Source: JBDNFP01 sp041689775
GTDB taxonomy: Bacteria > Bacteroidota > Bacteroidia > Cytophagales > Spirosomataceae
Direction of reading: 5' to 3'
Assembly: GCA_041689775.1 (NCBI GenBank)
Contig: JBDNFP010000123.1
Location: 1-13,517, forward strand
Length of the DNA stretch: 13,517 bases
Shown here: piece by piece, positions 6,852-13,517 of the stretch
Numbering within the stretch: position 1 is the stretch's first letter
Layout of the letters: each line of letters begins with the position of its first letter
Made by a program: the position numbers and the translations under genes
The notes under the pieces: generated by a model
Seen by the model: only the letters and a program-made list of their open reading frames with translations
Database searches by the model: none
Told to the model about the DNA's origin: nothing

Positions 6852-6890
6852 AAAAAGGCCGGTAGTGCTACGAACACCACCGACCTTTTT
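6852..6890 (+). terminator. Rho-independent terminator-like hairpin between fecR and susC
   Basis: Arms 6852-6867 and 6875-6890 are inverted over 16 positions with 14 matches around a 7-nt loop. The right arm ends in TTTTT and the left arm starts with AAAAA, so either strand has a U-tract. It sits 54 bp after the fecR stop. The two mismatches are A-C on plus and G-U wobbles on minus. It probably separates sigma/anti-sigma transcription from susCD. Confidence 0.75.
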
Positions 6891-6904
6891 GTCCCGGTCT
6901 GATG

Positions 6905-6934
6905 TGGGCAATCAAACGGGATTGTTTCTGCCCA
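6905..6934 (+). promoter_or_regulatory. Second stem-loop in the susC leader
   Basis: TGGGCA (6905-6910) pairs with TGCCCA (6929-6934), and AAAC (6914-6917) pairs with GTTT (6924-6927) inside it. It lies 14 nt after the terminator-like hairpin and 51 nt before the susC start. It might be part of a leader that controls susC or an operator for the susCD promoter. No TAnnTTTG element was seen in this region, which would fit transcription by the ECF sigma factor. Confidence 0.35.
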
Positions 6935-6985
6935 ACGTTTCTCAGTGTCAACACAAAAACAGCTACAACGCAGCCAGTCAAATCT

Positions 6986-9900
6986 ATGAAAAAACCTTTA
7001 GAACCCCAAGATCTGCTAATCAGAATCATGAGAATCTCTATCATGCAGTTACTATTGGCGGCCGTGTTCGTTAGTTTCTCCTACGCCACTGAGGTGGCAG
7101 GACAGGAGCTGCTAGAAAAAAGAGTTAGTCTTCGCTTTGAGGATAAATCACTCAAAGCGATACTGGCACGCCTTGAAGCTACCACCGAAGTTAGCTTTAT
7201 TTATAGCCCCAAAGCCACCCAAGCGGAAAGACATACTTCCGTGGATGTTAAAGACAAGCCTCTGGGTGAGGTATTGGACAAACTACTTACCCCTCTTGAC
7301 ATTCAATATCGTCAGGTTGGTAGGCAGATTGTCCTTAGTCCCAAAATCACCGCTCAGTCATCAATCAGTCCGAACGCAACAACTACGTTACTGCGGGCTG
7401 AGATGGTAGATATAACCGTGACGGGGAAGGTAACGGATGAAAATAATGGTGGATTACCGGGAGTTAGTATTGTGGTGAAAGGTACACAACGGGGCACCGT
7501 TACTAACGAGCAAGGCACATACAGCCTGTCGGTACCTGAAAAAAGCCCAAACGGCAGCGCGGTAACCCTTATCTATTCGTTTGTAGGCTACCTATCGCAG
7601 GAAGTGGCGGTGGGGAATCAATCTTCTATTAATATTACCCTGGCTACCGATACCAAATCGCTAGAAGAAGTGGTGGTGGTAGGCTACGGTACGCAGCGCA
7701 AAAGCGACCTGACGGGATCGGTGACCTCGGTGGAAGAAAAAGACTTTACCCAAGGAGTTAATAACTCCGCCTTGCAGCTACTCAACGGTAAAGCATCGGG
7801 CGTACAAATCAGCCAGTCGAGCTCGGCTCCCGGTGGTGGCATAGCTATCAGAATTCGGGGGGCTGGGTCAATCAACAGTAGCAACGAGGCGCTTATTGTG
7901 ATTGATGGATTGCCCGGTGCTACCACTACTTCCATCAGCCCCGATGATATTGAATCGATTCAGATTTTAAAAGATGCTTCAGCCGCGGCCATCTATGGCT
8001 CACGGGCTGCCAATGGGGTGGTACTGATCACTACCAAAAAAGGTAAGCAGGGTGCTCCTCAGGTTAATTATAGCGCTTATGTGGGCGTGCAAAGTGTAGC
8101 CAAGCGCATGGATATGCTGAATACCCAACAGTACATGCAGGTATTGAACGACCTATCGGTAGAGCAGGGAGGTCAACCTAAATTTTCCCCACAGCAGATC
8201 ACCACCATTGCCGCGGGTACCGACTGGCAGGATCAGATATTTCGCAAGGCACTGGCTCAGAACCACCAGTTATCCTTTTCGGGCAGCTCAGACAAGTCTA
8301 ACTACTACATGGGCATCAACTACCTAAACCAAGACGGAGTGGTGCGCGGGTCTGAGTTGAAAAAGTATAATATCCGACTGAATTATCAGGTTACCCCAAC
8401 GGATAAGTTTAAGGTAACGCTCAATCTGAACACCAACCGTACCACCAATCAGAACATCCTGACCACCAACTCTGGCAACGAGAATGCGGGACCTATCAAC
8501 ACTGCGCTGCAGTTCGACCCTACTATTTTCGCTGTAAAGGACGAATCGGGCCGCTACCAATTCAACCCGGTCATCTCTTTGGAAAACCCACTGGCTTTGA
8601 TCAATGGCGTAAATCAGAATTATGTAAATAACCGCACGTTCGGAACGTTGGCCGCTGACTACACTATTCTAAAAGGCTGGACCACCACCTTACGCCTCGG
8701 GGGAGATATTGCCAACGATCGAAGCGACCGGTACATCAGTACCATCACGCAGCGGGGACTGGCCTCGGGTGGAAGCGGTAATGTGGATTCCGGCGAAGAT
8801 ACCCACTGGATATCCGAACTATTTACTACATACAACCATACATTCAACGGCATTCACCAGCTTTCGGTATTGGGTGGTGCTACCCTCGAACAGTTCAATA
8901 GTCAGTTTGTAGGTGCTTCTTCCATTGGATTCCTTTCGGATGCCACCCTGACCAACCTACTACAAAGCGGCGACGGCGACCGCGGCGATAACGTTAGCAG
9001 CGGGCGCTCTACCAACAAGCTGAACTCCTACCTCGGAAGAGTAAACTATACATTGAAAGACAAGTACCTCCTAACCGCCTCCATCCGGGCCGACGGTACC
9101 TCTCGTTTTTCGGATAACAACAAGTACGCCGTATTTCCTTCGTTTGCCCTCGGATGGCGCTTGTCCGAAGAGCCTTTCATTCAGCAGTCCAACATCTTCA
9201 ATGACTTGAAACTCCGGGTAAGCTACGGACAAAGTGGGAATCAGGCGATCGGGAACTTTGAAACGCTGCAAACCTTCATTGCCGGCGGACGGGCCGTACT
9301 GGGTGGTGGTCTGGTGCAGGGTGTAGAACCCGCCCGGATTCCAAATCCTGATCTTCGCTGGGAAACTACCGAAGAGTTTGATCTCGGCCTTGATTTCAGT
9401 ATCGTTCAGGGCCGCATCAGTGGCTCGCTCGAATACTATATAAAAACAACCCGTGATCAGCTATTCAACAAGCCGCTACCTACTACCTCCGGCTTTCAAA
9501 ACATCCGCGTAAACTTCGGGCAGGTGCGTAATCAAGGTATGGACCTGATGCTTACTACACGTAACCTCACCAGAGCCCTCAAATGGAATACCAACTTTAC
9601 CTTCTCCACTCTAAAAAATACCGTAGTTGATCTTCCAGACTTTATATCGCAGGTACTAACCGGAGGGGTTGGCTTTACCTCCAACTACTCCATTGTGCGT
9701 GAAGGATCCCCCATGCGCTCCTACTATGGCTATCAGGTGGAAGGAATTTTCCAATCTACGGATCAAATTGCCCAATCGGCGCAGCCCAATGCCAAGCCAG
9801 GCCATCCTATCTTTACCGATCAGAATAAAGACGGAAGAATTGACCCGAACGACCGGGTAATTTTGGGCAGCCCGTTCCCAAAGCTGATGTTTGGCCTCGA

Positions 9901-10372
9901 CAACTCATTTTCGTACAAAGGTTTTGATCTGAATGTACTCTTCACCGCTGTGCAGGGTATCAGTGCCTTGGATAACAACATTGTTGAGTCGCTGTACCCC
10001 ATCAACTTTGACCGGAATCGTATTGCCGAGCACTACCTGGACCGCTGGACGCCTTCTAACCCCGGTGCCCAATACCCCTCAGGCCTTAACCCCAGCTCCT
10101 ACGGTGGTGCATTAGCCGTTAACTCCTTGACCGTAACTGATGCTTCGTTCGTTCGCATCAAAACGGCCTCCTTGTCTTATGCTATTCCTCTGATGAATAA
10201 AAAAATCCGTACCGCTTCGGTGTACCTAGCGGCGGATAACATACTCACTATTACCAACTTCATAGGTTTTGATCCCGATGCCAACTCATCGGGAACGGGC
10301 ATCGAGCGGGCAAGCTACAACGCCTATCCGCTCAACCGGACCATTCGCTTTGGTGTTAAACTAGGCTTCTAA
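6986..10372 (+). CDS. SusC/RagA family TonB-linked outer membrane receptor with STN domain
   Basis: 1128 residues from the ATG at 6986 (MKKPLEPQD). The frame is open from 6902, but that extension would cover the upstream hairpin and delay the signal peptide. Residues about 10-39 form the signal sequence (IMQLLLAAVFVSFSYATEVAG). An STN domain follows (about 47-118, 'VSLRFEDKSLKAILARLE'), which passes a substrate signal to a FecR anti-sigma factor. Next come a carboxypeptidase-regulatory-like domain (about 145-220, 'VTGKVTDENNGGLPGVSIVVKG'), the 'LEEVVVVGYG' segment (226-235) and the plug (about 237-350, with 'IRIRGAGSI', 'ALIVIDGLPG' and 'IYGSRAANGVVLITTKKG'). The rest is the 22-strand barrel, ending in an aromatic residue (FGVKLGF). 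It imports a ligand with TonB energy, together with the SusD protein 13-19 bp downstream. The substrate cannot be deduced. Confidence 0.96.
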   Translation: MKKPLEPQDLLIRIMRISIMQLLLAAVFVSFSYATEVAGQELLEKRVSLRFEDKSLKAILARLEATTEVSFIYSPKATQAERHTSVDVKDKPLGEVLDKLLTPLDIQYRQVGRQIVLSPKITAQSSISPNATTTLLRAEMVDITVTGKVTDENNGGLPGVSIVVKGTQRGTVTNEQGTYSLSVPEKSPNGSAVTLIYSFVGYLSQEVAVGNQSSINITLATDTKSLEEVVVVGYGTQRKSDLTGSVTSVEEKDFTQGVNNSALQLLNGKASGVQISQSSSAPGGGIAIRIRGAGSINSSNEALIVIDGLPGATTTSISPDDIESIQILKDASAAAIYGSRAANGVVLITTKKGKQGAPQVNYSAYVGVQSVAKRMDMLNTQQYMQVLNDLSVEQGGQPKFSPQQITTIAAGTDWQDQIFRKALAQNHQLSFSGSSDKSNYYMGINYLNQDGVVRGSELKKYNIRLNYQVTPTDKFKVTLNLNTNRTTNQNILTTNSGNENAGPINTALQFDPTIFAVKDESGRYQFNPVISLENPLALINGVNQNYVNNRTFGTLAADYTILKGWTTTLRLGGDIANDRSDRYISTITQRGLASGGSGNVDSGEDTHWISELFTTYNHTFNGIHQLSVLGGATLEQFNSQFVGASSIGFLSDATLTNLLQSGDGDRGDNVSSGRSTNKLNSYLGRVNYTLKDKYLLTASIRADGTSRFSDNNKYAVFPSFALGWRLSEEPFIQQSNIFNDLKLRVSYGQSGNQAIGNFETLQTFIAGGRAVLGGGLVQGVEPARIPNPDLRWETTEEFDLGLDFSIVQGRISGSLEYYIKTTRDQLFNKPLPTTSGFQNIRVNFGQVRNQGMDLMLTTRNLTRALKWNTNFTFSTLKNTVVDLPDFISQVLTGGVGFTSNYSIVREGSPMRSYYGYQVEGIFQSTDQIAQSAQPNAKPGHPIFTDQNKDGRIDPNDRVILGSPFPKLMFGLDNSFSYKGFDLNVLFTAVQGISALDNNIVESLYPINFDRNRIAEHYLDRWTPSNPGAQYPSGLNPSSYGGALAVNSLTVTDASFVRIKTASLSYAIPLMNKKIRTASVYLAADNILTITNFIGFDPDANSSGTGIERASYNAYPLNRTIRFGVKLGF

Positions 10373-10385
10373 TTTCGACTCTGAT

Positions 10386-11846
10386 ATGATCATGAAAAAT
10401 ATACAAAAACTTTCCTTAGTAGTAGCCCTGATGGGTAGCATGTTGATCCCAACGGGCTGTCAAGACTATCTGACCGAAGAGGTCTATACGCAGTACGCCC
10501 CACAAGATTTTCTACAAAACGAAGATGGGATCAAGAAAGTACTAATCGGTGCATACAGCCGCTTGCAGGTCAATGGCGGTATGCGGGAAGATCAGTTTAC
10601 GCTTTCTGAATTCCCGACCGATATGACGCTCGAAAGCGGCGGGCAGTTTGAGAAAGATGCCTTGCCGTTTATTAATTTCCAGTGGGATGCTTCTTCCGGA
10701 TTTTTACGCTCTATTTGGATACAGATGTACATAGCCGTACGAAATGCCAATGTATTATTGGAAAACATTGACAACGTAAAGTCTATCCCACCCGCTCGCC
10801 TAGCTCAATACAAGGCCGAGGCGCAGTTTATCAGGTCCGAGGCGTTTGCTCATTTGTACCGGTACTTTGGTCCAGTACCATTGGTGCTCACAACGAGTAC
10901 CGAAGACCTTCAACCCACGCGTCCTACCAATAGCGAATTTATAAATTTTGTGTCGACCGAGCTGGCTGCAGCCGCCAAAGACCTACCGCTAAAACAGGAT
11001 TTGTACGGCAAAGCAGATAAAGGTACCAGCCTCGCTGTATTGACCAAGTTTTACCTCAATACAAAGCAATGGCAGAAAGCTGCCGATGCAGCAAAAGAGG
11101 TCATGGATCTGAATAAGTATAAGCTATTCCCTGAGATCGAAAACCTGTTTGCGGTACAGAATGAACTCAACAACGAGTTTATCTATGTTTATCCCTGTCT
11201 GGCGCAAGGACCCGGCAATGTCTACATGCCCCACGCGTTTCCACCCAATTACCCTATCCTAAGCAACTGGATCAATTATGGTGCGCAGTTTCGGACCTAC
11301 ACTAGTTTTTATAAGACCTTCGATCCGGCCGATCGTCGTCTGAGAATGATCATCACAGAATATACCGACACGAAGGGGGTTAAGCAGAAACTACTGGAAA
11401 ATGCCACTGGTAAGCCACTGGACAACGCCCGTAGTTTCAAGTACACCCCTGACCCCAGCGCTATATCCCAAAATAACGGCAATGACATTCCGGTAATTCG
11501 CTACGCCGATATTCTCCTCAGCCGGGCCGAAGCACTGAACGAATTGCAAGGGCCTAACCAGGAATCTATCACGCTCATCAATCAGGTAAGAACTAGAGCA
11601 GGGGTGATGCCATTGGAATTGGCAGATTTCACCACTAAGGAAGCTCTGCGCACTCATCTTCTGAAAGAGCGAGGTTGGGAGTTTTTCTCCGAAGGCAAGC
11701 GGCGCGAAGACATGATCCGGATGGGTACCTTTATTTCCAATGCCAAGGCAAGAGGCAAAAATGCCCAGCCTTTTCAGGTTCTTTATCCTCTGCCCCAGGC
11801 CGAAATTGAAGCCAATGCTAACCTGAAACAAAATGAGGGCTATTGA
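10386..11846 (+). CDS. RagB/SusD family nutrient-uptake outer membrane lipoprotein
   Basis: 486 residues if started at 10386, or 484 from the second ATG at 10392, which gives the more usual start MKNIQKL. It carries a lipoprotein signal peptide with lipobox 'LIPTGC' (Cys25 from the first Met), so it is anchored to the outer membrane and acts as the lid of the SusC barrel. SusD family features are 'DGIKKVLIGAYSRLQ', 'NANVLLENID', the TPR-like 'YKAEAQFIRSEAFAHLYRYFGPVPLV', 'IRYADILLSRAEALNEL' with 'INQVRTRAGV', and 'LLKERGWEFFSEGKRREDMIR'. The C-terminus is 'NANLKQNEGY', the usual ending of complete members. It is slightly short for the family (often 500-600), so some ligand-binding loops are reduced. 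It forms an operon with susC (13 bp gap). No glycan-active enzyme follows. Confidence 0.95.
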   Translation: MIMKNIQKLSLVVALMGSMLIPTGCQDYLTEEVYTQYAPQDFLQNEDGIKKVLIGAYSRLQVNGGMREDQFTLSEFPTDMTLESGGQFEKDALPFINFQWDASSGFLRSIWIQMYIAVRNANVLLENIDNVKSIPPARLAQYKAEAQFIRSEAFAHLYRYFGPVPLVLTTSTEDLQPTRPTNSEFINFVSTELAAAAKDLPLKQDLYGKADKGTSLAVLTKFYLNTKQWQKAADAAKEVMDLNKYKLFPEIENLFAVQNELNNEFIYVYPCLAQGPGNVYMPHAFPPNYPILSNWINYGAQFRTYTSFYKTFDPADRRLRMIITEYTDTKGVKQKLLENATGKPLDNARSFKYTPDPSAISQNNGNDIPVIRYADILLSRAEALNELQGPNQESITLINQVRTRAGVMPLELADFTTKEALRTHLLKERGWEFFSEGKRREDMIRMGTFISNAKARGKNAQPFQVLYPLPQAEIEANANLKQNEGY

Positions 11847-11913
11847 TAAATCATTGATTGCAGCAGACAACAGAACCTAGTATAGACTGACAAAAATTCT
11901 CTTTACTTCGAGC

Positions 11914-11959
11914 AATGTCCCGACCTAAAAATCTGTACGTATTTTTAGGTCGGGACATT
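11914..11959. terminator. Bidirectional terminator, perfect 19-bp inverted repeat
   Basis: Arms 11914-11932 and 11941-11959 are perfectly complementary around an 8-nt loop. The inner part has AAAAAT/ATTTTT and the GC-rich part is CCCGACC/GGTCGGG. It lies between convergent genes, 67 bp after the susD stop and 7 bp before the stop of the minus-strand gene, so it can terminate both. Confidence 0.85.
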
Positions 11960-11966
11960 TAAACTA

Positions 11967-12614
11967 TTACACGGTATCAGGCTTGTCGCTATCCAAATTG
12001 GGTTTACCGCCCGATGAGGCACCTCCGGCAGCAGGGCCGTCGGCAGAATCGCTGCGGAACTTTCGTATGATATCCTTGAAGTGTTCTCCGGCTGCTTCTC
12101 TTCCCCCTAAGCCGTAACTTAGAGCAACTACCACCGCAATAGCGCCTAAGGTAAGTCCAAAGGCCAATTCTACTATTTCGTTGGCAACACCCATGGTACG
12201 GAGAGCAATGGCAGTAAATAACCCCAATGATGCCCAACGTGCTACCCCGGCAATAAACTTATTGTCACGACTCTTGGCCATGGTAGTATAAATAAGCAGG
12301 GAAACATAATTACCCAGTCCCAGAATAACGAGTCCAAACAGTATCTGTCCACTTACTTCCAGTACCTGATTTAAAATATCGGTAAGCCGGGTTAGGTCAA
12401 GAATCTGTACGGCGGTTATTACACCTATAAATACCAAAAAGAAGTACAGGATATTGACAATGAGTTTGGTAAGCGACTGGTCTGCACCAATCATCCCTTC
12501 AATATGGATTTTTTCTGCGGCACTGTCAAGGCCAAGGCCTTTCAGAAGGTCAATCAGGAAGTTGGCCAGTAGCTTTCCTCCCCAAATAAAGATAAACAAG
12601 TATGAAGCTACCAA
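11967..12614 (-). CDS. N-terminally truncated TM-helix / mechanosensitive-channel-like membrane protein
   Basis: The frame is open on the minus strand from 12665 (after a stop at 12668-12666) to a TAA at 11969-11967, up to 232 residues, but it has no ATG upstream. The first possible start is TTG at 12614, giving 215 residues. Four or five hydrophobic segments are visible: 'VASYLFIFIWGGKLLANFLIDLL', 'LTKLIVNILYFFLVFIGVITAV', 'ILFGLVILGLGNYVSLLIY', 'WASLGLFTAIALRTMGVA' and 'LAFGLTLGAIAVVVALSYGLGG'. The last ends in 'GGREAAGEHFKDIIRKF', a Gly/Ala-rich, pore-helix-like segment. A Gly/Ser/Asp-rich tail follows, and no MscS beta domain is present. This resembles the C-terminal half of Bacteroidota proteins with repeated TM_helix segments annotated as mechanosensitive ion channel proteins. 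The upstream codons ('PASRRKPATYG') also look like protein interior. I infer the 5' half is lost, so it may be a pseudogene. Confidence 0.65.
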   Translation of the reverse strand: MVASYLFIFIWGGKLLANFLIDLLKGLGLDSAAEKIHIEGMIGADQSLTKLIVNILYFFLVFIGVITAVQILDLTRLTDILNQVLEVSGQILFGLVILGLGNYVSLLIYTTMAKSRDNKFIAGVARWASLGLFTAIALRTMGVANEIVELAFGLTLGAIAVVVALSYGLGGREAAGEHFKDIIRKFRSDSADGPAAGGASSGGKPNLDSDKPDTV

Positions 12615-12814
12615 GCCATAAGTCGCAGGCTTACGGCGGCTAGCGGGCTGATCTGGAGTAAAATTTCAACAAGGTTCGTGGGTAGGATCACGGTAAGGTG
12701 GGAGCTCTCATTAAAAAATAATCCTCAGTAAGGACACTATACCTTAGATACTTCTACGGGAACCCCAGATGATGCTATTGCAAAAAAAGCCCGCTAAGTT
12801 TCTTTCCAAAGGCT

Positions 12815-12822
12815 TATATTTA
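12815..12822 (+). promoter_or_regulatory. Weak -7-like element before the TPR gene
   Basis: TATATTTA matches TAnnTTTG except at the last base and lies 25 bp before the ATG at 12848. No clear -33 element was found. The rest of the 180-bp gap back to 12668 shows no other feature I could support. Confidence 0.25.
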
Positions 12823-12847
12823 TGCACTAATAAGATAGCACAAACAG

Positions 12848-13517
12848 ATGTCTGCATTAACAACCACCTCCTCGGCGCAGGTGATCAAAAGCTTGGGGGC
12901 CCAATTTAGTATGGTTGAAAAACTTCTCAGCCCTCAGCATAAATTTTGGAAAGAACTGCTTGATAAGCTCTACGCAGACCATGAGTGGGACACCTTATTC
13001 GTACTTGCCAACCAATGCATAGCGGCACTCCCCGAGTGGGAGGAGGGATACTTATACCGTGGGTTCGTGAAGAATCATCGAAATAGGGAATCAGAAGAAG
13101 CACTCGCGGACTTCTCCAAGGCAATTACATTAAATTCTAAGTTTGGGAGGGCCTATGCTTTTCGAGGAATGCAGCGAGGCTTTTTGAAGGAATACGACAA
13201 AGCCATGGAAGATTGTGACTATGCCATAAGCTTAGACCCAAACTCAGCGGAGGCATACACCTGTCGAGGGCGAATGAAACGCAGCCAAGCTAATCACGAA
13301 GAATCGATCAAAGATTACGACCAATCAATTCACCTGGATTCAAAGTTTGCGTCTGCCTATTATAACCGGGCCGTTGCTAGGTGTTATCTAAATGACTACG
13401 AAGGAGCGATCAAGGATTTTGACGAGGCCATTCGCTTGGATCCAAAGTATGCTACTGCCTACAATGGCCGGGGTTATGCCAAGAAAGACCTAAAAGACTA
13501 CGAAGGAGCGATCAAGG
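12848..13517 (+). CDS. Tetratricopeptide-repeat protein (partial, runs off the right edge)
   Basis: The frame is open from ATG 12848 (MSALTTTSSAQVIKSLG) to the window end, 223 residues so far. An N-terminal part without repeats (about 1-62) has no signal peptide, so the protein is probably cytoplasmic. It is followed by successive 34-residue TPR units beginning near 'WEEGYLYRGFVKNH', 'FGRAYAFRGMQRGFLKEYDKA', 'SAEAYTCRGRMKRSQANHEES', 'FASAYYNRAVARCYLNDYEGA' and 'YATAYNGRGYAKKDLKDYEGA'. Each has the TPR pattern A-Y-x-x-R-G/A, Y/H-x-x-A/S and a closing 'AI.LDP'-like turn. TPR arrays scaffold protein interactions; no partner or catalytic domain is visible, and the C-terminal part is outside the window. 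The last two units are almost identical in DNA. Confidence 0.88.
   Translation, partial: MSALTTTSSAQVIKSLGAQFSMVEKLLSPQHKFWKELLDKLYADHEWDTLFVLANQCIAALPEWEEGYLYRGFVKNHRNRESEEALADFSKAITLNSKFGRAYAFRGMQRGFLKEYDKAMEDCDYAISLDPNSAEAYTCRGRMKRSQANHEESIKDYDQSIHLDSKFASAYYNRAVARCYLNDYEGAIKDFDEAIRLDPKYATAYNGRGYAKKDLKDYEGAIK
13394..13517 (+). repeat. 22-bp exact direct repeat one TPR unit apart
   Basis: The 22 bases at 13394-13415, encoding DYEGAIK, recur exactly at 13496-13517, 102 bp (34 codons) later, and the second copy touches the window end. The spacing equals one TPR unit, indicating recent unit duplication and an array that continues beyond the window. Confidence 0.85.

Noticed and set aside
6902..6985. 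N-terminal extension of SusC from the ATG at 6902
   Set aside because: It would put 28 unrelated residues before the signal peptide and run through the leader stem-loop; MKKPLE at 6986 fits the family start.
5014..11846. Classical polysaccharide-utilisation locus
   Set aside because: The SusCD pair and regulators are present, but no glycoside hydrolase, lyase, sulfatase or surface glycan-binding protein is in the window, so a glycan substrate should not be assumed.
11391..11870. 159-residue minus-strand ORF
   Set aside because: It is antisense to the conserved C-terminal half of susD and would cross the intergenic end.
12927..13124. 65-residue minus-strand ORF
   Set aside because: It is antisense to the TPR gene, whose frame is continuous and has clear repeat periodicity.
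13260..13517. CRISPR-like or tandem-array non-coding repeat
   Set aside because: The periodicity is exactly 34 codons within an open frame with TPR residues, so it is a protein repeat, not a CRISPR array.
1..13517. tRNA, rRNA, riboswitch or CRISPR elements
   Set aside because: None was recognised on either strand by reading; no cloverleaf, conserved rRNA segment or regular spaced repeat array was seen.

Overview
The window looks like a chromosomal segment of a Bacteroidota bacterium, most likely of the Cytophagales (Spirosoma/Dyadobacter-type). The reasons are an ECF sigma factor - FecR-type anti-sigma factor - SusC - SusD cassette, a Bacteroidota-style -7 promoter motif (TAnnTTTG), the near absence of Shine-Dalgarno sequences, and the gene families present. 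No database search was possible; product names come from motifs and recalled family features.

Left part (1-1486) is a decaying module. The 5' end of an IS transposase gene (minus strand) is followed by the last part of what looks like an ABC-2 type permease gene cut off by the IS, an intact YtrA-type GntR regulator, and a membrane-anchored protein gene broken by at least one frameshift. The regulator seems to be the only intact gene left here.

Middle-left part (1599-4671, minus strand) is a complete three-gene proton-translocating NAD(P) transhydrogenase operon, pntAa-pntAb-pntB. It ends in two related stem-loops that face the frameshifted gene.

A 342-bp divergent intergenic region separates pnt from the plus-strand cassette at 5014-11846: ECF sigma factor, FecR/DUF4974 anti-sigma factor, a terminator-like hairpin, an STN-domain SusC-type TonB-dependent receptor, and a SusD-type lipoprotein. 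By family knowledge, substrate binding at the outer membrane is sensed through the STN domain, relayed to the anti-sigma factor, and releases the sigma factor to transcribe susCD. No degradative enzyme or other substrate clue lies in the window, so the ligand is unknown.

Right part (11847-13517): a perfect 19-bp inverted repeat separates susD from a convergent, N-terminally truncated membrane protein resembling TM-helix/mechanosensitive-channel proteins. It is followed by the start of a plus-strand TPR-repeat protein that runs off the window.

I found no clear sign of an undescribed system. The most useful observations are gene decay at both ends, the hairpins around susC, repeated stem-loops that pair fully only on the minus strand, and near-identical TPR units.
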